The notes under the pieces: generated by a model
Databases searched by the model: none
What the model saw: only the letters and a program-made list of their open reading frames with translations
Told to the model about the DNA's origin: nothing
In this document: in pieces, positions 40,911 to 53,977 of the stretch
How the letters are laid out: every line of letters starts with the position of its first letter
How positions within the stretch are numbered: position 1 is the first letter of the stretch
Program-made: the position numbers and the translations under genes
Origin: Elymus sibiricus
Lineage: Eukaryota > Streptophyta > Magnoliopsida > Poales > Poaceae
NCBI GenBank assembly: GCA_039707655.1
Contig: CM077667.1
Span: forward strand, 547,378,222 to 547,442,221
DNA: 64,000 nucleotides
Reading direction: 5' to 3'

Positions 40911-41984
40911 ATGACCTCTCTTTGTGAATTTCGCTCCGAAACCCTGTCACTGACGCTCCGGACCCAAAGCTTGAATAAAAACTCATCCAAAATTACCTTT
41001 GCAAGCGACCGTGCAGTGGAATTGTTTTCTTTACAAACCATTTCAGACATTTTGCGTTCACAAACTTTTCTCAAAATAGGTCGCCATCTATGACCTCTCT
41101 TTGTGAATTTCGCCCCGAAACCCTGTCACTAACGCTCCGGACCCAAAGCTTGCATAAAAACTCATCCAAAACTAAATTTTCAAGCGAACGCGCAGTGGAA
41201 TTGTTTTCTTTACAAACCATTTCAGACATTTCGCGTTCACTAACTTTTCTCAAAATAGGTCTCCATATATGACATCTCTTTCTGAATTTCGCTCCGAAAC
41301 CCTGTCACTGATGCTCCGGACCCAAAACTTGCATAAAAACTCATCCAAAATTACCTTTTCAAGAGACCGTGCAGTGAAATTGTTTTCTTTACAAACCATT
41401 TCAGATATTTCGCGTTCACAAACTTTTCTCAAATTAGGTCTCCATATATGACTTCTCTTTGTGAATTTCGCCCCGAAACCCTGTGACTGACGCTCCGGAC
41501 CCAAAGCTTGCATAAAAACTCATCCAAAACTAACTTTTCAAGGGACCGTGCAGTGGAATTATTTCCTTTACAAACCATTTCAGACATTTGGCGTTCACAA
41601 ACATTTCTCAAAATAGGTCTCCATATATGACCTCTCTTTGTGAATTTCGCTCCGAAACCCTCTCACTGACGCTCCGGACCCAAAGCTTGAATAAAACCTC
41701 ATCCAAAATTACCTTTGCAAGCGACCGTGCAGTGGAATTGTTTTCTTTACAAACCATTTCAGACATTTCGTGTTCACAAACTTTTCTCAAAATAGGTCTC
41801 CATATATGACCTCTCTTTGTGAATTTCGCCCCGAAACCCTGTCACTAACGCTCCGGACCCAAAGCTTGCATAAAAACTCATCCAAAACTAAATTTTCAAG
41901 CGAACGTGCAGTGGAATTGTTTTCTTTACAAACCATTTCAGACATTTCGCGTTCACAAACTTTTCTCAAAATAGGTCTCCATAT
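40911..41984 (+). repeat. 6-monomer segment repeated at 43417-44490, copy 1
   Basis: Six monomers (1074 bp) recur at an offset of 2506 bp, which is 14 monomers. Shared markers are CTTGAATAAAA with CCTTTGCAAGC, ACTAAATTTTC with GCGAACG, TATGACATCTC, AAGAGACCG with AGTGAAATTG, TCAAATTAGG and TATGACTTCTC. Confidence 0.85.
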
Positions 41985-42342
41985 ATGACCTCTCTTTGTG
42001 AATTTCGCCCCAAAACCGTGTCACTGATGCTCCGGACACAAAGCTTGCATAAAAACTCATCCAAAATTACCTTTTCGAGCGACCATGTAGTGGAATTGTT
42101 TTCTGTACAAACAATTTCAGACATTTCGCGTTCACAAACTTTTCTCAAAATAGGTCTCCATATATGACCTCTCTTTGTGAATTTCGCCCCGAAACCCTGT
42201 CACTGACGCTCCGGACCCAAAGCTTGCATAAAAACTCATCCAAAACTAAATTTTCAAGCGAACGTGCAGTGGAATTGTTTTCTTTACAAACCATTTCAGA
42301 CATTTCGCGTTCACAAACTTTTCTCAAAATAGGTCTCCATAT

Positions 42343-43237
42343 ATGACCTCTCTTTATGAATTTCGCCCCGAAACCCTGTCACTGACGCTCCGGACCCAAA
42401 GCTTGCATAAAAACTCATCCAAAATTACCTTTTCAAGCGACCGTGCAGTGGAATTGTTTTCTTTACAAACCATTTCAGACATTTCGCGTTCAGAAACTTT
42501 TCTCAAAATTGTTCTCCATATATGACCTCTCTTTGTGAATTTCGCCCCGAAACCCTATCACTGATGCTCCGGACCCAAAGCTTGCATAAAAACTCATCCA
42601 AAATTACCTTTGCAAGCGACCGTGCAGTGGAATTGTTTTCTTTACAAACCATTTCAGACATTTCGCGTTCAGAAACTTTTCTCAAAATTGTTCTCCATAT
42701 ATGACCTCTCTTTGTGAATTTCGCCCCGAAACCCTATCACTGATGCTCCGGACCCAAAGCTTGCATAAAAACTCATCCAAAATTACCTTTGCAAGCGACC
42801 GTGCAGTGGAATTGTTTTCTTTACAAACCATTTCAGACATTTCGCGTTCAGAAACTTTTCTCAAAATAGGTCTCCATATATGACCTCTCTTTCTGAATTT
42901 CGCTCCGAAACCCTGTCACTTACGCTCCGGACCCAAAGCTTGAATAAAAACTCATCCAAAATTACCTTTTCAAGCGACCGTGCAGTGGAATTGTTTTCTT
43001 TACAAACCATTTCAGACATTTCGCGTTCAGAAACTTTTCTCAAAATTGTTCTCCATATATGACCTCTCTTTGTGAATTTCGCCCCGAAACCCTATCACTG
43101 ATGCTCCGGACCCAAAGCTTGCATAAAAACTCATCCAAAATTACCTTTGCAAGCGACCGTGCAGTGGAATTGTTTTCTTTACAAACCATTTCAGACATTT
43201 CGCGTTCACAAACTTTTCTCAAAATAGGTCTCCATAT
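42343..43237 (+). repeat. Run of monomers with GTTCAGAAAC and AAAATTGTTCTCC
   Basis: Five monomers. Those at 42522 and 42701 are the same except for their last bases and look like a single-monomer duplication. CCCTATCACTG is shared with 43059, 44670, 45207, 45923 and 46460. Confidence 0.82.
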
Positions 43238-43416
43238 ATGACCTCTCTTTGTGAATTTCTCCCCGAAACCCTGTCACTGACGCTCTGGACCCAAAGCTTG
43301 CATAAAAACTCATCCAAAACTAACTTTTCAAGCGACCGTGCAGTGGAATGATTTCCTTTACAAACCATTTAAGACATTTCACGTTCACAAACTTTTCTCA
43401 AAATAGGTCTCCATAT

Positions 43417-44490
43417 ATGACCTCTCTTTGTGAATTTCGCTCCGAAACCCTGTCACTGACGCTCCGGACCCAAAGCTTGAATAAAAACTCATCCAAAATT
43501 ACCTTTGCAAGCGACCGTGCAGTGGAATTGTTTTCTTTACAAACCATTTCAGACATTTCGCGTTCACAAACTTTTCTCAAAATAGGTCTCCATATATGAC
43601 CTCTCTTTGTGAATTTCGCCCCGAAACCCTGTCACTAACGCTCCGGACCCAAAGCTTGCATAAAAACTCATCCAAAACTAAATTTTCAAGCGAACGCGCA
43701 GTGGAATAGTTTTCTTTACAAACCATTTCAGACATTTCGCGTTCACTAACTTTTCTCAAAATAGGTCTCCATATATGACATCTCTTTCTGAATTTCGCTC
43801 CGAAACCCTGTCACTGATGCTCCGGACCCAAAACTTGCATAAAAACTCATCCAAAATTACCTTTTCAAGAGACCGTGCAGTGAAATTGTTTTCTTTACAA
43901 ACCATTTCAGACATTTCGCGTTCACAAACTTTTCTCAAATTAGGTCTCCATATATGACTTCTCTTTGTGAATTTCGCCTCGAAACCCTGTGACTGACGCT
44001 CCGGACCCAAAGCTTGCATAAAAACTCATCCAAAACTAACTTTTCAAGCGACCGTGCAGTGGAATTATTTCCTTTACAAACCATTTCAGACATTTCGCGT
44101 TCACAAACTTTTCTCAAAATAGGTCTCCATATATGACCTCTCTTTGTGAATTTCGCTCCGAAACCCTGTCACTGACGCTCCGGACCCAAAGCTTGAATAA
44201 AAACTCATCCAAAATTACCTTTGCAAGCGACCGTGCAGTGGAATTGTTTTCTTTACAAACCATTTCAGACATTTCGCGTTCACAAACTTTTCTCAAAATA
44301 GGTCTCCATATATGACCTCTCTTTGTGAATTTCGCCCCGAAACCCTGTCACTAACGCTCCGGACCCAAAGCTTGCATAAAAACTCATCCAAAACTAAATT
44401 TTCAAGCGAACGTGCTGTGGAATTGTTTTCTTTACAAACCATTTCAGACATTTCGCGTTCACAAACTTTTCTCAAAATAGGTCTCCATAT
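43417..44490 (+). repeat. 6-monomer segment, copy 2
   Basis: Repeats 40911-41984 at 2506 bp with small differences, such as GGAATAGTTTTC near 43703 and GTGCTGTGG near 44412. Confidence 0.85.
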
Positions 44491-44669
44491 ATGACCTCTC
44501 TTTCTGAATTTCGCTCCGAAACCCTGTCACTGACGCTCCGGACCCAAAGCTTGAATAAAAACTCATCCAAAATTATCTTTTCAAGCGATCGTGCAGTGGA
44601 ATTGTTTTCTTTACAAACCATTTCAGACATTTCGCGTTCAGAAACTTTTCTCAAAATTGTTCTCCATAT

Positions 44670-45922
44670 ATGACCTCTCTTTGCGAATTTCGCCCCGAAA
44701 CCCTATCACTGATGCTCCGGACCCAAAGCTTGCATAAAAACTCATCCAAAATTACCTTTTCGAGCGACCATGTAGTGGAATTGTTTTCTGTACAAACAAT
44801 TTCAGACATTTCGCGTTCACAAACTTTTCTCAAAATAGGTCTCCATATATGACCTCTCTTTGTGAATTTCGCCCCGAAACCCTGTCACTGACGCTCCGGA
44901 CCCAAAGCTTGCATAAAAACTCATCCAAAACTAAATTTTCAAGCGAACGTGCACTGGAATTGTTTTCTTTACAAACCATTTCAGACATTTCGCGTTCACA
45001 AACTTTTCTCAAAATAGGTCTCCATATATGACCTCTCTTTCTGAATTTCGCTCCGAAACCCTGTCACTGACGCTCCGGACCCAAAGCTTGAATAAAAACT
45101 CATCCAAAATTACCTTTTCAAGCGACCGTGCAGTGGAATTGTTTTCTTTACAAACCATTTCAGACATTTCGCGTTCAGAAACTTTTCTCAAAATTGTTCT
45201 CCATATATGACCTCTCTTTGCGAATTTCGCCCCGAAACCCTATCACTGATGCTCCGGACCCAAAGCTTGCATAAAAACTCATCCAAAATTACCTTTGCAA
45301 GCGACCGTGCAGTGGAATTGTTTTCTTTACAAACCATTTCAGACATTTCGCGTTCACAAACTTTTCTCAAAATAGGTCTCCATATATGACCTCTCATTGT
45401 GAATTTCGCCCCGAAACCCTGTCACTGACCCTCCGGACCCAAAGCTTGCATAAAAACTCATCCAAAACGAACTTTTCAAGCGACTGTGCAGTGGAATTAT
45501 TTTCTTTACAAACCATTTCAGACATTTCGCGTTCACAAACTTTTCTCAAAATAGGTCTCCATATATGACCTCTCTTTGTGAATTTCTCCCCGAAACCCTG
45601 TCACTGACGCTCCGGACCCAAAGCTTGCATAAAAACTCATCCAAAACTAACTTTTCAAGCGACCGTGCAGTGGAATTGTTTTCTTTACAAACCATTTCAG
45701 ACATTTCGCGTTCACAAACTTTTCTCAAAATAGGTCTCCATATATGACCTCTCTTTGTGAATTTCTCCCCGAAACCCTGTCACTGAAGCTCCGGACCCAA
45801 AGCTTGCATAAAAACTCATCCAAAACTAACTTTTCAAGCGACCGTGCAGTGGAATTGTTTTCTTTACAAACCATTTCAGACATTTCGCGTTCAGAAACTT
45901 TTCTCAAAATTGTTCTCCATAT
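44670..45922 (+). repeat. 7-monomer HOR of the right domain, copy 1 (1253 bp)
   Basis: Seven monomers, six of which recur in the same order 1253 bp later. Markers are TTTGCGAATTTC with TTTTCGAGCG and GACCATGTAG, ACTAAATTTTC, TTTCTGAATTTCGC, CCTATCACTG, CTCATTGTG with AAACGAAC, and TTTCTCCCCG. Confidence 0.87.
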
Positions 45923-47175
45923 ATGACATCTCTTTGCGAATTTCGCCCCGAAACCCTATCACTGATACTCCGGACCCAAAGCTTGCATAAAAACTCATCC
46001 AAAATTACCTTTTCGAGCGACCATGTAGTGGAATTGTTTTCTGTACAAACAATTTCAGACATTTCGCGTTCACAAACTTTTCTCAAAATAGGTCTCCATA
46101 TATGACCTCTCTTTGTGAATTTCGCCCCGAAACCCTGTCACTGACGCTCCGGACCCAAAGCTTGCATAAAAACTCATCCAAAACTAAATTTTCAAGCGAA
46201 CGTGCAGTGGAATTGTTTTCTTTACAAACCATTTCAGACATTTCGCGTTCACAAACTTTTCTCAAAATAGGTCTCCATATATGACCTCTCTTTCTGAATT
46301 TCGCTCCGAAACCCTGTCACTGACGCTCCGGACCCAAAGCTTGAATAAAAACTCATCCAAAATTACCTTTTCAAGCGACCGTGGAGTGGAATTGTTTTCT
46401 TTACAAACCATTTCAGACATTTCGCGTTCAGAAACTTTTCTCAAAATTGTTCTCCATATATGACCTCTCTTTGCGAATTTCGCCCCGAAACCCTATCACT
46501 GATGCTCCGGACCCAAAGCTTGCATAAAAACTCATCCAAAATTACCTTTGCAAGCGACCGTGCAGTGGAATTGTTTTCTTTACAAACCATTTCAGACATT
46601 TCGCGTTCACAAACTTTTCTCAAAATAGGTCTCCATATATGACCTCTCATTGTGAATTTCGCCCCGAAACCCTGTCACTGTCCCTCCGGACCCAAAGCTT
46701 GCATAAAAACTCATCCAAAACGAACTTTTCAAGCGACCGTGCAGTGGAATTATTTTCTTTACAAACCATTTCAGACATTTCGCGTTCACAAACTTTTCTC
46801 AAAATAGGTCTCCATATATGACCTCTCTTTGTGAATTTCTCCCCGAAACCCTGTCACTGACGCTCCGGACCCAAAGCTTGCATAAAAACTCATCCAAAAC
46901 TAACTTTTCAAGCGACCGTGCAGTGGAATTGTTTTCTTTACAAACCATTTCAGACATTTCGCGTTCACAAACTTTTCTCAAAATAGGTCTCCATATATGA
47001 CCTCTCTTTGTGAATTTCTCCCCGAAACCCTGTCACTGACGCTCCGGACCCAAAGCTTGCATAAAAACTCATCCAAAACTAACTTTTCAAGCGACCGTGC
47101 AGTGGAATTGTTTTCTTTACAAACCATTTCAGACATTTCGCGTTCACAAACTCTTCTCAAAACAGGTCTCCATAT
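45923..47175 (+). repeat. 7-monomer HOR of the right domain, copy 2 (1253 bp)
   Basis: Repeats copy 1 with private changes: TATGACATCTC at the start, CTGATACTCC near 45963, GTGGAGTGG near 46381 and CTGTCCCTCC near 46679. The seventh monomer differs and ends in AAAACAGGTC. Confidence 0.86.
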
Positions 47176-47532
47176 ATGACCTCTCTTTGTGAATTTCGCT
47201 CCAAAACCCTGTCACTGACGCTCAGGACCCAAAGCTTGAATAAAAACTCATCCAAAATTACCTTTGCAAGCGACCGTGCAGTGGAATTGTTTTCTTTACA
47301 AACCATTTCAGACATTTCGCGTTCACAAACTTTTCTCAAAATAGGTCTCCATATATGACCTCTCTTTGTGAATTTCGCCCCGAAACCCTGTCACTAACGC
47401 TCCGGACCCAAAGCTTGCATAGAAACTCATCCAAATTACCTTTGCAAGCGACCGTGCAGTGGAATTGTTTTCTTATCAAACCATTTCAGACATTTCGCGT
47501 TCACAAACTTTTCTCAAAATAGGTCTCCATAT
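46818..47532 (+). repeat. 4-monomer cassette (715 bp), copy 1
   Basis: Four monomers with a 1-bp deletion in the last (CATAGAAACTCATCCAAATT). Recurs at 53084-53798, offset 6266 bp, with AAAACAGGTC, GCTCCAAAACC and GCTCAGGACCC in the same places. Its first two monomers also end the 7-monomer HOR copy 2. Confidence 0.86.
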
Positions 47533-50217
47533 ATGACCTCTCTTTGTGAATTTCGCCCCGAAACCCTGTCACTGACCCTCCGGACCCAAAGCTTGCATAA
47601 AAACTCATCCAAAACTAACTTTTCAAGCGACCGTGCAGTGGAATTATTTTCTTTACAAACCATTTTAGACATTTCGCGTTCACAAACTTTTCTCAAAATA
47701 GGACTCCATATATGACCTCTCTTTGTGAATTTCGCCCCGAAACCCTGTCACTGACGCTCCTGACCCAAAGCTTGAATAAAAACTCATCCAAAACTAACTT
47801 TTCAAGCGACCGTGCAGTGGAATTGTTTTCTTTACAAACCATTTCAGACATTTCGCGTTCACAAACTTTTCTCAAAATAGGTCTCCATATATGACCTCTC
47901 TTTGTGAATTTCGCCCCGAAACCCTGTCACTGACGCTCCGGACCCAAAGCTTGCATAAAAACTCATCCAAAATTACCTTTTCAAGCGACCGTGCAGTGAA
48001 ATTGTTTTCTTTACAAACCATTTCAGACATTTCGCGTTCACAAACTTTTCTCAAAATAGGTCTCCATATATGACCTCTCTTTGTGAATTTCGCCCCGAAA
48101 CCCTGTGACTGACGCTCCGGACCGAAAGCTTGCATAAAAACTCATCCAAAACTAACTTTTCAAGCGACCGTGCACTGGAATTATTTTCTTTACAAACCAT
48201 TTCAGACATTTCGCGTTCACAAACTTTTCTCAAAATAGGTCTCCATATATGACCTCTCTTTGTGAATTTCTCCCCGAAACCCTGTCACTGACGCTCCGGA
48301 CCCAAAGCTTGCATAAAAACTCATCCAAAACTAACTTTTCAAGCGACCGTGCAGTGGAATTGTTTTCTTTACAAACCATTTCAGACATTTCGCGTTCACA
48401 AACTTTTCTCAAAACAGGTCTCCATATATGACCTCTCTTTGTGAATTTCGCTCCGAAACCCTGTCACTGACGCTCAGGACCCAAAGCTTGAATAAAAACT
48501 CATCCAAAATTACCTTTGCAAGCGACCGTGCAGTGGAATTGTTTTCTTTACAAACCATTTTAGACATTTCGCGTTCACAAACTTTTCTCAAAATAGGTCT
48601 CCATATATGACCTCTCTTTGTGAATTTCGCCCCGAAACCCTGTCACTAACGCTCCGGACAGAAAGCTTGCATAAAAACTCATCCAAAACTAACTTTTCAA
48701 GCGACCGTGTAGTGGAATTGTTTTCTTTACAAACCATTTCAGACATTTCGCGTTCACAAACTTTTCTCAAAATAGGTCTCCATATATGACCTCTCTTTGT
48801 GAATTTCGCCCCGAAACCCTGTCACTGACGCTCCGGACCCAAAGCTTGCATAAAAACTCATCCAAAGTTACCTTTTCAAGCGACCGTGCAGTGGAATTGT
48901 TTTCTTTACAAACCATTTCAGACATTTCGCGTTCACAAACTTTTCTCAAAATAGGTCTCCATATATGACCTCTCTTTATGAATTTCGCCCCGAAACCCTG
49001 TCACTGACGCTCCGGACCCAAAGCTTGCATAAAAACTCATCCAAAACTAACTTATCAAACGACCATGCAGTGGAATTGTTTTCTGTACAAACAATTTCAG
49101 ACATTTCGCGTTCACAAACTTTTCTCAATATAGGTCTCCATATATGACCTCTCTTTGTGAATTTCGTCCCGAAACCCTGTCACTGTCGCTCCGGACCCAA
49201 AGCTTGCATAAAAACTCATCCAAAACTAACTTTTCAAGCGACCGTGCAGTGGAATTGTTTTCTTTACAAACCATTTCAGACATTTCGCGTTCACAAACTT
49301 TTCTCAAAATAGGTCTACATATATGACCTCTCTTTGTGAATTTCTCCCCGAAACCCTGTCACTGACGCTCAGGACCCAAAGCTTGAATAAAAACTCATCC
49401 AAAATTACCTTTGCAAGCGACCGTGCAGTGGAATTGTTTTCTTTACAAACCATATCAGACATTTCGCGTTCACAACCTTTTCTCAAAATAGGTCTCCATA
49501 TATGACCTCTCTTTGTGAATTTCTCCCCGAAACCCTGTCACTGACGCTCCGGACCCAAAGCTTGCATAAAAACTCATCCAAAACTAACTTTTCAAGCGAC
49601 CGTGCAGTGGAATTGTTTTCTTTACAAACCATTTCAGACATTTCGCGTTCACAAACTTTTCTCAAAACAGGTCTCCATATATGACCTCTCTTTGTGAATT
49701 TCGCTCCGAAACCCTGTCACTGACGCTCAGGACCCAAAGCTTGAATAAAAACTCATCCAAAATTACCTTTGCAAGCGACCGTGCAGTGGAATTGTTTTCT
49801 TTACAAACCATTTCAGACATTTCGCGTTCACAAACTTTTCTCAAAATAGGTCTCCATATATGACCTCTCTTTGTGAATTTCGCCCCGAAACCCTGTCACT
49901 CACGCTCCGGACCCAAAGCTTGCATAGAAACTCATCCAAAATTACCTTTGCAAGCGACCGTGCAGTGGAATTGTTTTCTTTACAAACAATTTCATACATT
50001 TCGCGTTCACAAACTTTTCTCAAAATAGGTCTCCATATATGACCTCTCTTTGTGAATTTCGCCCCGAAACCCTGTCACTGACCCTCCGGACCCAAAGCTT
50101 GCATAAAAACTCATCCAAAACTAACTTTTCAAGCGACCGTGCAGTGGAATTATTTTCTTTACAAACCATTTCAGACATTTCGCGTTCACAAACTTTTCTC
50201 AAAATAGGGCTCCATAT

Positions 50218-50396
50218 ATGACCTCTCTTTGTGAATTTCGCCCCGAAACCCTGTCACTGACGCTCCGGACCCAAAGCTTGCATAAAAACTCATCCAAAAC
50301 TAACTTTTCAAGCGACCGTGCAGTGGAATTGTTTTCTTTACAAACCATTTCAGACATTTCGCGTTCACAAACTTTTCTCAAAATAGGTCTCCATAT
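50218..50396 (+). repeat. Representative consensus-like monomer
   Basis: This 179-bp unit matches the majority base at every position I compared and serves as a reference. Its composition is about 50 C, 25 G and 104 A+T, so C exceeds G two to one on this strand. It has eight CpG sites: two in TTTCGCCCCG, two in GACGCTCCGG, two in AGCGACCGTG and two in TTTCGCG. The HindIII site AAGCTT lies at monomer positions 57-62 and TCCGGA at 47-52. Most variation between monomers falls at positions 41-46 (TGACGC, TGATGC, TTACGC, TAATGC, TGAAGC, TCATGC) and at 76-91 (TCCAAAACTAAC, TCCAAAATTACC, TCCAAAATTAAC, TACAAAACTAAC, CCCAGAACTAAA). These sites define the monomer types used below. Confidence 0.95.
50231..50257. 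other. Nested dyad within the monomer (one example of about 354)
   Basis: TTTCG and CGAAA form a 5-bp inverted repeat around CCC, enclosed by a second inverted pair, GTGA and TCAC, with an asymmetric spacer of 1 nt on the left and 5 nt on the right. It lies at monomer positions 14-40 and occurs in nearly every unit. Some monomer classes change one arm or the loop (TTTCTCCCCG, TTTCGCTCCG, TTTCGCCTCG, or GTGAC replacing GTCAC). Dyad symmetry and non-B DNA are reported to be enriched in centromere satellites without CENP-B boxes. Any role here is inference. Confidence 0.6.
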
Positions 50397-50403
50397 ATGA
50401 CCT
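50385..50403. other. Palindrome and short hairpin at the monomer junction (one example)
   Basis: The junction between two monomers contains the perfect 8-bp palindrome CATATATG (50392-50399). It lies between the inverted arms AGGTC (50385-50389) and GACCT (50399-50403), which overlap its last base. The arrangement repeats at most junctions. A few monomers alter it: CATATATT at 57425-57432, CATATGTG at 15415-15422 and CATTTATG at 53973-53980. Confidence 0.6.
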
Positions 50404-51828
50404 CTCTTTGTGAATTTCTCCCCGAAACCCTGTCACTGACGCTCAGGACCCAAAGCTTGAATAAAAACTCATCCAAAATTACCTTTACAAGCGACCGTGC
50501 AGTGGAATTGTTTTCTTTACAAACCATTTCAGACATTTCGCGTTCACAAACTTTTCTCAAAATAGGTCTCCATATATGACCTCTCTTTGTGAATTTCGCC
50601 CCGAAACCCTGTCACTAACGCTCCGGACCCAAAGCTTGCATCGAAACTCATCCAAAATTACCTTTTCAAGCGACCGTGCACTGGAATTATTTTCTTTACA
50701 AACCATTTCAGACATTTCGCGTTCACAAACTTTTCTCAAAATAGGTCTACATATATGACCTCTCTTTGTGAATTTCGCCCCGAAACCCTGTCACTGACCC
50801 TCCGGACCCAAAGCTTGCATAAAAACTCATCCAAAACTAACTTTTCAAGCGACCGTGCAGTGGAATTATTTTCTTTACAAACCATTTCAGACATTTCGCG
50901 TTCACAAACTTTTCTCAAAATAGGGCTCCATATATGACCTCTCTTTGTGAATTTCGCCCCGAAACCCTGTCACTGACGCTCCGGACCCAAAGCTTGCATA
51001 AAAACTCATCCAAAACTAACTTTTCAAGCGACCGTGCAGTGGAATTGTTTTCTTTACAAACCATTTCAGACATTTCGCGTTCACATACTTTTCTCAAAAT
51101 AGGTCTCCATATATGACCTCTCTTTGTGAATTTCGCCCCAAAACCTTGTCACAGATGCTCCGGACACAAAGCTTGCATAAAAACTCATCCAAAATTACCT
51201 TTTCGAGCGACCATGTAGTGGAATTGTTTTCTGTACAAACAATTTCAGACATTTCGCGTTCACAAACTTTTCTCAAAATAGGTCTCCATATATGACCTCT
51301 CTTTGTGAATTTCGCCCCGAAACCCTGTCACTGACGCTCCGGACCCAAAGCTTGCATAAAAACTCATCCAAAATTACCTTTTCAAGCGACCGTGCAGTGA
51401 AATTGTTTTCTTTACAAACCATTTCAGACATTTCGCGTTCACAAACTTTTCTCAAAATAGGTCTCCATATATGACCTCTCTTTGTGAATTTCGCCCCGAA
51501 ACCCTGTGACTGACGCTCCGGACCGAAAGCTTGCGTAAAAACTCATCCAAAACTAACTTTTCAAGCGACCGTGCACTGGAATTATTTTCTTTACAAACCA
51601 TTTCAGACATTTCGCGTTCACAAACTTTTCTCAAAACAGGTCTCCATATATGACCTCTCTTTGTGAATTTCGCTCCGAAACCCTGTCACTGACGCTCAGG
51701 ACCCAAAGCTTGAATAAAAACTCATCCAAAATTACCTTTGCAAGCGACCGTGCAGTGGAATTGTTTTCTTTACAAACCATTTTAGACATTTCGCGTTCAC
51801 AAACTTTTCTCAAAATAGGTCTCCATAT

Positions 51829-53083
51829 ATGACCTCTCTTTTTGTGAATTTCGCCCCGAAACCCTGTCACTAACGCTCCGGACCGAAAGCTTGCATAAAA
51901 ACTCATGCAAAACTAACTTTTCAAGCGACCGTGTAGTGGAATTGTTTTCTTTACAAACCATTTCAGACATTTCGCGTTCACAAACTTTTCTCAAAATAGG
52001 TCTCCATATATGACCTCTCTTTGTGAATTTCGCCCCGAAACCCTGTCACTGACGCTCCGGACCCAAAGCTTGAATAAAAACTCATCCAAAATTACCTTTT
52101 CAAGCGACCGTGCAGTGGAATTGTTTTCTTTACAAACCATTTCAGACATTTCGCGTTCACAAACTTTTCTCAAAATAGGTCTCCATATATGACCTCTCTT
52201 TATGAATTTCGCCCCGAAACCCTGTCACTGACGCTCCGGACCCAAAGCTTGCATAAAAACTCATCCAAAACTAATTTATCAAGCGACCATGCAGTGGAAT
52301 TGTTTTCTGTAAAAACAATTTCAGACATTTCGCGTTCACAAACGTTTCTCAAAATAGGTCTCCATATATGACCTCTCTTTGTGAATTTCGCCCTGAAACC
52401 CTGTCACTGTCGCTCCGGACCCAAAGCTTGCATAAAAACTCATCCAAAACTAACTTTTCAAGCGACCGTGCAGTGGAATTGTTTTCTTTACAAACCATTT
52501 CAGACATTTCGCGTTCACAAACTTTTCTCAAAATAGGTCTACATATATGACCTCTCTTTGTGAATTTCTCCCCGAAACCCTGTCACTGACGCTCCTGACC
52601 CAAAGCTTGAATAAAAACTCATCCAAAATTACCTTTTCAAGCGACCGTGCAGTGGAATTGTTTTCTTTACAAACCATTTCAGACATTTGGCGTTCACAAA
52701 CTTTTCTCAAAATAGGTCTCCATATATGACCTCTCTTTGTGAATTTCGCTCCGAAACCCTGTCACTGACGCTCCTGACCCAAAACTTGCATAAAAACTCA
52801 TCCAAAATTACCTTTTCAAGAGACCGTGCAGTGAAATTGTTTTCTTTACAAACCATTTCAGACATTTCGCGTTCACAAACTTTTCTCAAATTAGGTCTCC
52901 ATATATGACTTCTCTTTGTGAATTTCGCCCCGAAACCCTGTCACTGACGCTCCTGACCCAAAGCTTGCATAAAAACTCATCCAAAACTAACTTTTCAAGC
53001 GACCGTGCAGTGGAATTATTTTCTTTACAAACCATTTCAGACATTTCGCGTTCACAAACTTTTCTCAAAATAGGTCTCCATAT
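51829..53083 (+). repeat. 7-monomer segment with 2-bp insertion, copy 1
   Basis: The first monomer gains two T (CTCTCTTTTTGTG), giving 181 bp. The segment includes CTTTATGAATTTC, GTTTTCTGTAAAAAC, TTTGGCGTTC, CTCCTGACCC and TCAAATTAGG, and recurs at 59399-60653 with an offset of 7570 bp. Confidence 0.88.
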
Positions 53084-53798
53084 ATGACCTCTCTTTGTGA
53101 ATTTCTCCCCGAAACCCTGTCACTGACGCTCCGGACCCAAAGCTTGCATAAAAACTCATCCAAAACTAACTTTTCAAGCGACCGTGCAGTGGAATTGTTT
53201 TCTTTACAAACCATTTCAGACATTTCGCGTTCACAAACTTTTCTCAAAATAGGTCTCCATATATGACCTCTCTTTGTGAATTTCTCCCCGAAACCCTGTC
53301 ACTGACGCTCCGGACCCAAAGCTTGCATAAAAACTCATCCAAAACTAACTTTTCAAGCGACCGTGCAGTGGAATTGTTTTCTTTACAAACCATTTCAGAC
53401 ATTTCGCGTTCACAAACTTTTCTCAAAACAGGTCTCCATATATGACCTCTCTTTGTGAATTTCGCTCCAAAACCCTGTCACTGACGCTCAGGACCCAAAG
53501 CTTGAATAAAAACTCATCCAAAATTACCTTTGCAAGCGACCGTGCAGTGGAATTGTTTTCTTTACAAACCATTTCAGACATTTCGCGTTCACAAACTTTT
53601 CTCAAAATAGGTCTCCATATATGACCTCTCTTTGTGAATTTCGCCCCGAAACCCTGTCACTAACGCTCCGGACCCAAAGCTTGCATAGAAACTCATCCAA
53701 ATTACCTTTGCAAGCGACCGTGCAGTGGAATTGTTTTCTTTACAAACCATTTCAGACATTTCGCGTTCACAAACTTTTCTCAAAATAGGTCTCCATAT
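53084..53798 (+). repeat. 4-monomer cassette (715 bp), copy 2
   Basis: Repeats 46818-47532, including the 1-bp deletion. It has no counterpart between the repeated segments at 60653 and 60833, so it is present in one copy of the region and absent in the other. Confidence 0.86.
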
Positions 53799-53977
53799 AT
53801 GACCTCTCTTTGTGAATTTCGCCCCGAAACCCTGTCACTGACGCTCCGGACCCAAAGCTTGCATAAAAACTCATCCAAAACTAACTTTTCAAGCGACCGT
53901 GCAGTGGAATTGTTTTCTTTACAAACCATTTCAGACATTTCGCGTTCACAAACTTTTCTCAAAATAGGTCTCCATTT

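Larger units (their letters stand above)
47533..51649 (+). repeat. Short-range duplications of right-domain monomers
   Basis: Twenty-three monomers with several overlapping short duplications. 47891-48248 recurs at 51292-51649 (offset 3401 bp). 48249-48606 recurs at 49502-49859 (offset 1253 bp). 50039-50396 recurs at 50755-51112 (offset 716 bp). 48428-49322 resembles 51650-52546 (offset 3222-3224 bp). The unit at 48607 is the twin of 12438. 50218 equals the consensus. Confidence 0.82.
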
